DNA from: an uncultured Prevotellaceae bacterium
GTDB lineage: Bacteria > Bacteroidota > Bacteroidia > Bacteroidales > Bacteroidaceae
Assembly (NCBI GenBank): GCA_902799765.1
Contig: CADCBZ010000039.1
Span: 1-54,744, forward strand
Reading direction: 5' to 3'
DNA length: 54,744 nt
This document shows positions 15,951 through 24,173 of the stretch, piece by piece. Numbering within the stretch: position 1 is the stretch's first letter; every line of letters begins with the position of its first letter. Below the pieces are notes generated by a model, which had not been told where the DNA came from, did no database searches, and saw only the letters and a list, made by a program, of their open reading frames with translations. A program made the translations under genes and the position numbers.

Positions 15951-17008
15951 TTTAACAGAATCTGAACGATGCGCTCTGCCGTGCGACCGTCCCAACGGTC
16001 AGGCAGGGCGCATTTTTTCCATTCCCCACGGACCATCTGACCGACCGCCTCACGTAGTTTTCCGGCATCCTCGCCTACGAGCACATTAGAGCCCACACTG
16101 ACGGTCTCCTGATGCTCGGTGTAGTTGTTGAGCGTGATACAGGGCACGCTGTTGAAGGTGGCTTCCTCAGAGACATTGCCCGAGTCGGTGATGACGCCCT
16201 TGGCATGGGCCGTGAGCCAGCCGAACTCGAGGTAGCTCAGCGGCTCGATGATCTGAACCCCAGCACCCAGCTTCTGAACGGTTTCGCGCGCCAGTCCGCG
16301 TAGCGGGGCGATGATCGGTGTATCGCCAGCGGCCTCGGTCATGGCCTTCAGCATCAGGGCGAGATTCTCCGTATCAGCCATCAGCGCCTTACGGTTGAGG
16401 GTGAACACGATATACGACCCTTCCTGAAGTTCGGGCAAGGCAGCCGGACGACAGAAACGGTTGTAGTTGAAGCGGAGGGTATCCATGAGAATATTACCCA
16501 CCATATAGGTCTGGGAGTTCTCGGACTGTTCGCGGGTGGCGATGCCCGTGCTGCGGACACCAGCCGTAAAGAGGTAGTCGCTGAGGGCATCGATGACGAG
16601 GCGGTTGATCTCCTTCGGCATGTTGATATTGAAGGAACGGGTGCCTGCCACGAGGTGAGCCAGACGGATGCCACGTTTCTTGGTGACAATCGCAGCCGCC
16701 ATCGTAGAGGCGAGGTCATCGACGACGATCACCACATCGACGGGATGGGCATCGAGGAAGCGGTCGAAGGCAGCCATGACCTGACTGGTGATCTCGTTCA
16801 GACTGGTGGAGCTGACACCGAGATAGTACTGCGGACGGGGCATCTGGAGATCGTCGAAAAGCGAGGGTTCGAGGGTGGGATCATCCTCACAACCGGCATA
16901 GACGAGCAGACAACGGGCTTCGGGATTCTTCGACACGGCACGCACCAACGGCGACACTTTGACAAAGTTGGGACGGGCTCCGGCTAAGATACAAACAGTC
17001 TTTTCCAT
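15947..17008 (-). CDS. Divergent WecB-like UDP-GlcNAc 2-epimerase family protein, probably not a standard epimerase
   Basis: 353 residues with the double Rossmann (GT-B-like) pattern of non-hydrolysing UDP-N-acetylglucosamine 2-epimerases: GARPNFVK at 10-17, [10 protein letters not shown] near 97-106, [15 protein letters not shown], and [10 protein letters not shown] at 274-283. Several residues normally conserved for catalysis differ. The HVEAG motif is HLVAG (V120 for Glu), the T-x-H-R motif is TLNR (N195 for His), and the TGQH motif is replaced by AGCE. An acidic pair (D97-D98) and E133 remain. It may have a changed substrate or a non-catalytic role. Not located with glycan genes. Confidence 0.7.
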   Translation of the reverse strand: MEKTVCILAGARPNFVKVSPLVRAVSKNPEARCLLVYAGCEDDPTLEPSLFDDLQMPRPQYYLGVSSTSLNEITSQVMAAFDRFLDAHPVDVVIVVDDLASTMAAAIVTKKRGIRLAHLVAGTRSFNINMPKEINRLVIDALSDYLFTAGVRSTGIATREQSENSQTYMVGNILMDTLRFNYNRFCRPAALPELQEGSYIVFTLNRKALMADTENLALMLKAMTEAAGDTPIIAPLRGLARETVQKLGAGVQIIEPLSYLEFGWLTAHAKGVITDSGNVSEEATFNSVPCITLNNYTEHQETVSVGSNVLVGEDAGKLREAVGQMVRGEWKKCALPDRWDGRTAERIVQILLN

Positions 17009-17028
17009 ATATTTCCTTGTTTTTTCCG

Positions 17029-17036
17029 CAAAGATA
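17029..17036 (-). promoter_or_regulatory. Promoter -7 element TATCTTTG for the wecB-like gene
   Basis: A perfect TATCTTTG on the minus strand, 20 nt before the ATG at 17008. Confidence 0.65.
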
Positions 17037-17111
17037 GAGATTTTCCGCGGAATTCTTGGCTGTTTTAACGGAAAATAATGTTTTTTGCTATGATAATTGC
17101 GATTTTTTTCT

Positions 17112-17119
17112 TATCTTTG
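17112..17119 (+). promoter_or_regulatory. Promoter -7 element TATCTTTG for the structured RNA
   Basis: A perfect TATCTTTG. Transcription would start about 6-7 nt downstream, right at the base of the RNA's closing stem. Confidence 0.65.
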
Positions 17120-17125
17120 CACCCA

Positions 17126-17320
17126 CATACGGGTCGTGCCGCATAGATCGGGATACTCTACATTAAATTAATTCATTGAGACCGTTTCCCTTGCCAATGG
17201 CGGGCCACAGTCCATCCCTCAGAGGGAGAGCAGTAATGCCGGTGGATTACAACAGCAGGGAGCACTCATATCGTGTGAAACAGGAGTTTTCACCAAATCA
17301 TCGGCACGAACCCGGTTTTT
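17126..17320 (+). ncRNA. Structured RNA, probable Bacteroidales-type 6S RNA
   Basis: About 195 nt between a perfect promoter and a T5 run. The ends pair over long range: CGGGTCGTGCCG (17130-17141) with CGGCACGAACCCG (17302-17314), 12 pairs with one bulged A. Inside, a wide asymmetric bubble (about 17142-17183 and 17268-17301, the latter holding the small hairpin GTGAAA/TTTCAC) leads to an inner stem (CCCTTGC with GCAGGG, AGTCCA with TGGATT) and an apical TCCCT/AGGGA hairpin. Closing stem, central bubble and terminal arm is the 6S RNA layout, which mimics an open promoter and binds RNA polymerase. A leader regulating ribE is the alternative, since ribE starts 39 nt later. Confidence 0.6.
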
Positions 17321-17358
17321 ACATTTAACATTAAAGATTAAACATTAAATTCTAGGAG

Positions 17359-17958
17359 ATGTTTTCTGGTATTATAGAGGAGTTTGCTACCGTTGTAGCG
17401 ATTAAAAAAGACCGCGAGAATATTGATTTCACCCTGAAGTGTTCGTTCGTTGACGAGCTGAGCATCGACCAGAGCGTAGCTCATAACGGCGTGTGTCTCA
17501 CCGTGATAGCTATCAAAGATGGAACTTATACTGTAACGGCGATGAAGGAGACGCTCGACCGTACGAACCTCGGCTTGCTGAAGGTGGGCGACAAGGTGAA
17601 CGTGGAGCGTTCGATGCTGATGAACGGTCGTCTGGACGGTCATATCGTACAGGGGCATGTAGATGAGACAGCCACCTGTATCGCGATGGCAGATGCCGAC
17701 GGCAGCACCTATTTCACGTTTGAATATCCGGAGAACAGGGAGATGGCGAAGAAGGGTTATTTCACCGTGGATAAAGGCAGCGTGACGGTGAACGGTGTCT
17801 CTCTCACCGTCTGCAACCCCACCTCCAACACTTTCCAGGTGGCGATTATCCCCTACACCTTTGAGCACACGAATTTCTGTGATATCAAAGTGGGAACAGT
17901 GGTGAATCTGGAGTTTGACATCCTCGGCAAGTATATTGCCAGGCTGCAGAGTCTTTAA
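17359..17958 (+). CDS. ribE: Riboflavin synthase, alpha subunit
   Basis: Dismutates two molecules of 6,7-dimethyl-8-ribityllumazine into riboflavin and a pyrimidine. The 199-residue protein is two lumazine-binding repeats in tandem, each with the same signature: MFSGIIEE at the start, then VAHNGVCLTV in repeat 1 and VTVNGVSLTV in repeat 2. No separate TAnnTTTG element is visible between the upstream RNA and the ATG, so transcription may come through that RNA. The stop codon abuts the stop of the convergent phosphatase gene with no intervening base. Confidence 0.95.
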   Translation: MFSGIIEEFATVVAIKKDRENIDFTLKCSFVDELSIDQSVAHNGVCLTVIAIKDGTYTVTAMKETLDRTNLGLLKVGDKVNVERSMLMNGRLDGHIVQGHVDETATCIAMADADGSTYFTFEYPENREMAKKGYFTVDKGSVTVNGVSLTVCNPTSNTFQVAIIPYTFEHTNFCDIKVGTVVNLEFDILGKYIARLQSL

Positions 17959-18606
17959 TTAAAGAGATAAGAGTTCTGATGGAGCGGAGATGAAGGTCTC
18001 TGCTCCATTTTTTTGTAGGAAGTCGCGATCGCGGAAGCCCCAGAGCACACTGATACAAGGCAGACCGCTATTCCTGGCCGTCTGGATATCCACATCGCTA
18101 TCCCCCACATAGACGGCAGCCTCCTTACCCACCCCAAGCTGGCGAAGGGCCTCGAAGACGGTATCGGGTGCGGGTTTCTTACGGATACCCTCGGCCTCGT
18201 GCTCACCGATGGCTACATCGATGGTGTCGGCAAAGAAATGACGACAGAGTTCCTGGGTGGCAGCATAGAACTTATTGCTGACCACCGCCATGCGGCAGCC
18301 TTTGGCCTTGAGGGCAGTCAGCATCTCCAGAATCCCGTCATAGGGCTTGGTGGTATCGAGGGAATGAGCCATATAATGCTGGCGGAAGCTAGCGAAAGCC
18401 TCATCGAAACGGGGATTGGCAGCCCCATCGGGCACCGCACGCTCCATCAGCAGACGAACCCCATTACCCACGAAACGACGTATATCCTCGATGGAGTGTT
18501 CCGGCATGTCACAGCTGCGGAGGGCATAGTTCACGGAGGCTGCCAGATCGCCCAAGGTATCGAGCAGCGTCCCGTCGAGGTCGAAAATATAGGTATTATA
18601 CGTCAT
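17959..18606 (-). CDS. gph: HAD-family phosphatase, phosphoglycolate phosphatase-like
   Basis: A 215-residue HAD hydrolase with subfamily I cap. Motif I is FDLDGTLLDT (D9 nucleophile, D11), motif II VVSNKF, motif III a Lys in KKPAPDTV, and motif IV VGDSDVDI. It resembles Gph, which removes phosphate from 2-phosphoglycolate, but HAD substrate assignments from sequence are weak. Its ATG overlaps the malQ stop (ATGA), so it is translated with malQ, which leaves open a role on a sugar phosphate. Confidence 0.8.
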   Translation of the reverse strand: MTYNTYIFDLDGTLLDTLGDLAASVNYALRSCDMPEHSIEDIRRFVGNGVRLLMERAVPDGAANPRFDEAFASFRQHYMAHSLDTTKPYDGILEMLTALKAKGCRMAVVSNKFYAATQELCRHFFADTIDVAIGEHEAEGIRKKPAPDTVFEALRQLGVGKEAAVYVGDSDVDIQTARNSGLPCISVLWGFRDRDFLQKNGAETFISAPSELLSL

Positions 18607-21257
18607 CGCTTGGAGCGTTGGATCATGGTCTTTACCTTATTATTATACTTATTGGCCTGCAACAGCTCCTCGATGGTGATGTGCATACGATACTTCCAAC
18701 GGTTATAGGAGTCGCTGGGCACGTTGATCCGTTCCTCACGCACATTCTTGGAGCGCAGTTCGCTATCCATCGCCAACCAATCCTGCAGGGACAGGAGACA
18801 GAGCATGGACGGACAATAGAGGTGGCGGGCGATGATCTCCTCAGCCAGATGGGCAGGCAGATGTTCGGGTGCCCTACCCTGTTTCTGGAGCATCGTGGCA
18901 TAATACCGCTGGGTGCGCTCAGGACTCTCCTCCCACCACAGACGGAGCGGCGCCATGTCATGGGTAGAGAAAGTGGCTACACTGCGATAAGGATTGCCAT
19001 CCAGATGTGAGAACTCAAAGCCATTCTGCTTAGGCATGGACTGTATCTCGAGCGTGAGGATACGCAGGTGATCCAGCACATGAGACACACAATCGGGCAA
19101 CATGCCCAGATCCTCGGCACAACAGAGCATCTGTGTCTGACAGACGGTAGCCTTGAGACGATGGACGGCATTCTGGCCCCAGAAGAAGTTATGGCGCTGG
19201 TAGAAGAAGTTGTTGTAGAGCCGCATATAGGCATCCTTCTCCTCGGCAGTCAACGCCTCATAGACGGGTTCCTGCCAGGCGCCGATACGAGGATGGTACA
19301 TCTCCGGCTGTCGGGGATCCTCCACAAACAGCACATCGCTGATGAGCCGGTAGAGTCCATCACGGATCCAGAGGCTGTTCTCATCGTTTCGCCCCTCGAA
19401 ACAGGCCTGTACCTTCCGCTGGGTGTCGTATTCCGCACGGAGGTCATAGAGTCCGTAGGCACGAGGCACGAGGAAGTTGTCACGCACATACTGGGCATGG
19501 ACACCAAAGAGGCGTTCCAGCACGCGGTCGTTGATGAAAGGCCGCGTAAAGAGGTCACGACGGAACGGCAGACCGAAGTATTCTATCTCGTTCACCGCAA
19601 AAGGCAGGGCCGGTGAGAAATGGCCTAAGATGCCGAAGACCGCCTCCTGCGGAATCTCCCAGATACGGAAGAAACCTAAGACATGATCGATGCGGAAGGC
19701 GTCGAAGTACTGTTCCATCCACTTCATGCGCTGCTGGAACCAGTCGGAAAGCGAGACTTGATGACGCTTCTTCCTACCAGGCTGCTCTTCATGCCAGTTA
19801 TAGGTGGGGAAGCCCCAGTTCTGGCCATTCAGCGAGAAGGCATCAGGCGGTGCTCCCGTCGAACAGTCCATATTGAAGAGTTCGGGATGGGTAGCCGTCT
19901 CCACACTGTCACGATTCACGCCGATGGGCACATCCCCCTTCAGGATGATGCCCTTGGAACGGGCATAGTCGGCAGCAGCCAACAACTGCACATGCAACTG
20001 ATACTGGATATAGTAGATCAGCTCAGCCTCATCCTGGCCACCCAACCACTTGGCATAAGGCACGAGCCAGGACTCATTTTGCTGATACCAGGCCTTGTAT
20101 TCCTTAGTGTCGAGCGTCTGTTGACCACGCTCTTCAAAAACGTCACGGACATAGGCTGACTTGACACGATCCACTAATTCGTAATCACTATACGGTAGCG
20201 CGTTAAGTTCCTGTTTCTGACGATGATACGCCGTCATCTTCGACTTACTCTTTAATTCTCCCAAAGCCTCAACATCGAGGTAATGCGGATGAAGTGCAAA
20301 GGCGGAAACGATGTTGTAGGGATAAGAGTCGCACCAGTTTCGGGAAGAGGTTGTATCGTTGACCGGCAACAGTTGGATGACCTTCATACCAGTGGCTTCT
20401 GCCCAGTCAACGAAACGCCGCAGATCTCCGAAGTCACCCACGCCAAAGGAATGGGTGCTCCGTAAAGAGAACACGGGCACCACCACACCGGCAGCCCGCC
20501 ACGTATGTTCCTTCACACGGAGACTCTCGCCATAAAGCACCATGACGGAACCATCCCTGAGCTGAGAGTCAGGGGTAGAAAGCCCCACATTCAGTTCCAC
20601 CCTTCGGTTGTCGCCTTCCTCCCAGGTCACCAGCTCATTGGTCCGGTCGTCGATAATCACATATTTATATTCCAGTGGCAACAGGATGGCATCGACATTC
20701 GCCGAGAGCATCCACTCACACTGGCCCAGGTATTCCATCCGGAGATAACGGGTGGGATTCCAGTCGCCTAACGTGGGGTGACTGCCGATAATCGCCACCG
20801 ACTGTCCTTTGGTAAGCTGGGGAGCAGACACACGGAAGAGCAGCGTTTTCCGATAGAGCGGCATCCGTATGGGTTGCACCTGCTCATCAACGGCCATGTG
20901 GTTCGTGATCCGACAGGCACGGGAATAGAGATGGTGCTGCAGGGGGATATCACGCCACTGATCGGGGAAAATATAACTCTTGGAAGAATCAAAGGGATAA
21001 GAACGGGGCACCTGTGTCCACTCCCGTCGGATCACCTGTCCGTCTCCATCCTCTACCTGATAAAAATAGGTAAAAGAGGCAATGGGATGCTGGGCAGACG
21101 CCAGGGCTGCTGTCTCCAGTGACCAAAAGGAGCCGTCGTCGGTAGTCATCAGCAGATTATTGCGTTTGATGGTGCCGTCGGTACTGATGAAATGAATAAC
21201 CACATGCAGGTTTTCACCCCATTGTGTACCGTATTGTATCGAGAATCTTAGTTTCAT
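18603..21257 (-). CDS. malQ: 4-alpha-glucanotransferase (GH77) with N-terminal CBM20 repeats
   Basis: An 884-residue amylomaltase of the DPE2-like type that disproportionates malto-oligosaccharides. Two starch-binding CBM20-like domains fill the first 250 residues or so (MKLRFSIQYGTQWGENLHV; then LLFRVSAPQLTKGQSVAIIG with LGDWNP), followed by the GH77 barrel. Catalytic residues are seen in FRIDHVLGF (Asp nucleophile), CCAEDLGMLP (Glu acid/base) and FSTHDM (stabilising Asp). I use ATG 21257; the longer frame crosses the promoter at 21276. Together with gph it forms a coupled two-gene operon in glycogen or starch use. Confidence 0.93.
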   Translation of the reverse strand: MKLRFSIQYGTQWGENLHVVIHFISTDGTIKRNNLLMTTDDGSFWSLETAALASAQHPIASFTYFYQVEDGDGQVIRREWTQVPRSYPFDSSKSYIFPDQWRDIPLQHHLYSRACRITNHMAVDEQVQPIRMPLYRKTLLFRVSAPQLTKGQSVAIIGSHPTLGDWNPTRYLRMEYLGQCEWMLSANVDAILLPLEYKYVIIDDRTNELVTWEEGDNRRVELNVGLSTPDSQLRDGSVMVLYGESLRVKEHTWRAAGVVVPVFSLRSTHSFGVGDFGDLRRFVDWAEATGMKVIQLLPVNDTTSSRNWCDSYPYNIVSAFALHPHYLDVEALGELKSKSKMTAYHRQKQELNALPYSDYELVDRVKSAYVRDVFEERGQQTLDTKEYKAWYQQNESWLVPYAKWLGGQDEAELIYYIQYQLHVQLLAAADYARSKGIILKGDVPIGVNRDSVETATHPELFNMDCSTGAPPDAFSLNGQNWGFPTYNWHEEQPGRKKRHQVSLSDWFQQRMKWMEQYFDAFRIDHVLGFFRIWEIPQEAVFGILGHFSPALPFAVNEIEYFGLPFRRDLFTRPFINDRVLERLFGVHAQYVRDNFLVPRAYGLYDLRAEYDTQRKVQACFEGRNDENSLWIRDGLYRLISDVLFVEDPRQPEMYHPRIGAWQEPVYEALTAEEKDAYMRLYNNFFYQRHNFFWGQNAVHRLKATVCQTQMLCCAEDLGMLPDCVSHVLDHLRILTLEIQSMPKQNGFEFSHLDGNPYRSVATFSTHDMAPLRLWWEESPERTQRYYATMLQKQGRAPEHLPAHLAEEIIARHLYCPSMLCLLSLQDWLAMDSELRSKNVREERINVPSDSYNRWKYRMHITIEELLQANKYNNKVKTMIQRSKR

Positions 21258-21275
21258 ATTTTTAGCAATTTGATG

Positions 21276-21283
21276 CAAAGGTA
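21276..21283 (-). promoter_or_regulatory. Promoter -7 element TACCTTTG for malQ-gph
   Basis: TACCTTTG on the minus strand, 18 nt before the malQ ATG. This position excludes the longer malQ frame. Confidence 0.65.
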
Positions 21284-21327
21284 GAAAAATTTTTCGAGTA
21301 ACCGAAGAAAATAAGCACAAAATGTTG

Positions 21328-21335
21328 TAACTTTG
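21328..21335 (+). promoter_or_regulatory. Promoter -7 element TAACTTTG for mltG-glnS-TPR-dedA
   Basis: TAACTTTG lies 30 nt before the mltG ATG and is the only clear element before four closely spaced genes. Confidence 0.65.
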
Positions 21336-21365
21336 CACACGATTTATAGATAATGACGAAGTAAT

Positions 21366-22391
21366 ATGAAAAAGGTCCATCCAAATTCCTACCTGGCAGG
21401 AGCCGTTTTATGCCTGCTCTGTCTGCTGGGAATCATATACTATTGCTTCTTCGCAAGTTTCTCAACTTGCGAGGATACGCAGTATATCTATATTGATCAA
21501 GATGACACCACAGACTCTGTCTATGTCAAGCTGAAGCCCTATGGAAACGCAGGAACCCTGACAGCCTTCAGCACCTTGGCAAGGATGACAGGCTATGGCG
21601 ACAACATCAGGACGGGAAGATATGCCATCCCTGCCAATGAGAATGCCATCACGCTATTCAGGCATATCAAGAACGGTCGGCAGGAACCGATCAGACTGAC
21701 CATCCCTGAGAGCCGTACGACAGACAGACTGGCAGGTGCTCTTTCGAGGAAGCTCATGCTCGACAGTACCGTTGTGGCTATTCTGCTGCGTGACTCCTCC
21801 TTCTGTGCCCAACAAGGCTACAACACGGCCACCATCGCCTGTCTGTTTGTGCCCAATACCTATGAGGTGTATTGGGATATCTCGATAGAGAACTTCATGA
21901 AGCGTATGAAGAAGGAGCACGACCGTTTCTGGGAAGGAGAGCGTACCACCAAGGCTCAGGCCCTGGGACTTACCCCTAATGAAGTCTGCACCGTGGCAAG
22001 TATCATCGACGAGGAGACAGCCAATAATGCAGAGAAGCCCATGATTGCCGGTATGTATCTGAACCGTCTGAAGACTGGTATGCCGTTACAGGCTGATCCT
22101 ACTGTGAAGTTCGCCTTGCAGAACTTTGCCCTGAAGCGTATCTATCACGACATGCTGGTATTCGACAGTCCGTACAATACCTATAAGAACACCGGACTTC
22201 CCCCAGGCCCCATCAAGGTGGCCTCGATAGCAGGTATCGATGCCGTGCTGAACAGAGTGGATCATCCTTATCTCTATATGTGTGCCAAGGAAGACTTCTC
22301 AGGTACACACAATTTCGCCAAGACCTATCAGGAGCATCTGAAGAATGCGGCCCGATATGCCAAGGCACTTAACGAACGTGGAATTAAATAA
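21366..22391 (+). CDS. mltG: Endolytic peptidoglycan transglycosylase MltG
   Basis: A 341-residue YceG/MltG family protein that cleaves nascent peptidoglycan strands in the periplasm. One N-terminal membrane anchor (about 10-31), then a LysM-like part and the catalytic YceG domain with ASIIDEET (211-218; the usual form is ASIVEKET), MYLNRLKTGMPLQADPTV and YNTYKNTGLPPGPI. The first acid of the active motif is Asp here rather than Glu, a mild variation. It starts a four-gene operon; glnS follows after 15 nt. Confidence 0.93.
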   Translation: MKKVHPNSYLAGAVLCLLCLLGIIYYCFFASFSTCEDTQYIYIDQDDTTDSVYVKLKPYGNAGTLTAFSTLARMTGYGDNIRTGRYAIPANENAITLFRHIKNGRQEPIRLTIPESRTTDRLAGALSRKLMLDSTVVAILLRDSSFCAQQGYNTATIACLFVPNTYEVYWDISIENFMKRMKKEHDRFWEGERTTKAQALGLTPNEVCTVASIIDEETANNAEKPMIAGMYLNRLKTGMPLQADPTVKFALQNFALKRIYHDMLVFDSPYNTYKNTGLPPGPIKVASIAGIDAVLNRVDHPYLYMCAKEDFSGTHNFAKTYQEHLKNAARYAKALNERGIK

Positions 22392-22406
22392 CAGAAAGAT
22401 AACAAT

Positions 22407-24173
22407 ATGGAAGAGATTATTAAGAACGAAAGCGAGGAAAAGAAGAGCGTTAGCTTCATTGAGCAGAAAGTCATCAATGACCTGGCAGAAGGTAAGAACG
22501 GGGGCAGAATGCAGACCCGTTTCCCACCAGAGCCCAATGGCTACCTGCATATCGGACATGCGAAGGCCATTGCCATCGACTTCGGCTTGGCCAAGAAATA
22601 CGGTGGTGTCTGTAACCTCCGTTTCGACGATACCAACCCCATCAAGGAAGATACGGAATATATCGAGAGCATCGAGAATGACATCAAGTGGTTGGGGTTC
22701 CAGTGGGCTAACGTCTATTATGCCAGCGACTACTTCCAGGAACTCTGGGATTTTGCCGTATGGCTGATCAAACAAGGCAGGGCTTATGTGGATGAGCAGA
22801 GTTCTGAGGTCATTGCTCAGCAGAAGGGAACGACAACCAGTCCTGGTACGAACAGTCCTTTCCGTGATCGTCCTGTCGAGGAGAACCTGAAGCTCTTCGA
22901 CTTCATGAACAGCGGCAAGTGCGAGCCAGGCACCCTCGTCCTCCGTGCCAAGATCGATATGGCACATCCCAATATGCTCTTCCGTGATCCGCTGATCTAC
23001 CGTGTGCTGAATATCCCCCATATTCGTACAGGTAACAAGTGGAATGCCTACCCCATGTACGACTTCACCCATGGTCAGAGTGACTATCTGGAGGGTGTCA
23101 CCCACTCTTGGTGTACCTTGGAGTTCGTGGAGCACCGTCCCCTTTATGACCTGTTCGTGACCTGGATGAAGGAATGGAAGGGAGAAACAGACAATATCGA
23201 GGATAATCGTCCCCGTCAGACAGAGTTCAACAAATTGAACCTGAACTACACCCTGATGTCAAAGCGTAACCTGCTGGCATTGGTGAACGAGAAGCTGGTA
23301 AACGGCTGGGATGATCCCCGTATGCCGACGATCTGCGGATTCCGCCGTCGTGGCTATAGCCCTGACAGTATCATCAAATTCATTGATAAGATCGGTTACA
23401 CGAAGATCGACGCCCTCAATGACATGGCTTTGTTGGAGAGTGCCGTACGTGACGACCTGAACAGTCGTTCTATCCGTGTCAGTGCGGTCTTGAATCCCGT
23501 TAAGGTGGTGCTCACCAACTATCCTGAGGATCAGATTGAGCATCTGACAGCCATCAATAATCCCGAGAACGAAGCCGACGGCACCCACGAGGTGGAATTC
23601 AGCCGTGAGATCTGGATTGAGCGCGATGACTTCATGAAGGAAGCTGATAAGAAGTTCATGCGTCTGGCTCCAGGCAAGGAGGTACGTCTGAAGAATGCCT
23701 ATATCATCAAGTGCGACGAGACACATCCATGCGATGAGGATGAGAATGGCAATGTGACCACCATCTACTGCACATACGATCCAGAATCCCGTAGCGGCAT
23801 GCCGGGTTCTAACCGTAAGATCAAGGGCAAGACCCTCCACTGGGTGAGCTGTCACGATGCCGTCAAGGCTGAGGTTCGTCTCTATGACCGTCTGTGGAAG
23901 GTAGAGAATCCCCGTGACACCTTGGCAGAGATCCGTGAGCAGCAGAACTGTGATGCCGTAACAGCGATGAAGCAGATGATCAATCCCGACTCCCTCAGTA
24001 TCTTGAGCGACTGCTATATCGAGCCATTTGCAGCCTCCATGAAGCCGCTCACCTATCTGCAGTTCCAGCGTATCGGCTACTTCACGCCCGACACCGAATC
24101 GACAGCGGAGCATCCGATCTTCAATAAGACGGTTGGACTAAAGGATACTTGGGCGAAGGTAAATAAAGCATGA
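22407..24173 (+). CDS. glnS: Glutamine--tRNA ligase
   Basis: A class I synthetase that charges tRNA-Gln directly. The 588-residue protein has HIGH at 48-51 in PEPNGYLHIGH and the KMSKS-equivalent MSKR at 284-287. The core is followed by the two beta-barrel anticodon-binding domains. Direct GlnRS charging means the organism need not use the Glu-tRNA amidotransferase route for Gln. Second gene of the mltG operon; its TGA overlaps the ATG of the TPR gene. Confidence 0.96.
   Translation: MEEIIKNESEEKKSVSFIEQKVINDLAEGKNGGRMQTRFPPEPNGYLHIGHAKAIAIDFGLAKKYGGVCNLRFDDTNPIKEDTEYIESIENDIKWLGFQWANVYYASDYFQELWDFAVWLIKQGRAYVDEQSSEVIAQQKGTTTSPGTNSPFRDRPVEENLKLFDFMNSGKCEPGTLVLRAKIDMAHPNMLFRDPLIYRVLNIPHIRTGNKWNAYPMYDFTHGQSDYLEGVTHSWCTLEFVEHRPLYDLFVTWMKEWKGETDNIEDNRPRQTEFNKLNLNYTLMSKRNLLALVNEKLVNGWDDPRMPTICGFRRRGYSPDSIIKFIDKIGYTKIDALNDMALLESAVRDDLNSRSIRVSAVLNPVKVVLTNYPEDQIEHLTAINNPENEADGTHEVEFSREIWIERDDFMKEADKKFMRLAPGKEVRLKNAYIIKCDETHPCDEDENGNVTTIYCTYDPESRSGMPGSNRKIKGKTLHWVSCHDAVKAEVRLYDRLWKVENPRDTLAEIREQQNCDAVTAMKQMINPDSLSILSDCYIEPFAASMKPLTYLQFQRIGYFTPDTESTAEHPIFNKTVGLKDTWAKVNKA

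Noticed and set aside
17126-17320. FMN riboswitch before riboflavin synthase
   Set aside because: The conserved RFN core (AGGGTGAAATTCCC, ACCGGCGGT and similar blocks) is not present, and the long-range closing stem with wide bubble fits 6S RNA better.
18603-21380. Longer malQ start giving 925 residues
   Set aside because: The extra N-terminus crosses the promoter element at 21276-21283 and starts at a non-ATG codon; ATG 21257 gives the expected CBM20 start.
23259-24113. 284-residue open frame on the minus strand
   Set aside because: Antisense to glnS without supporting signals.
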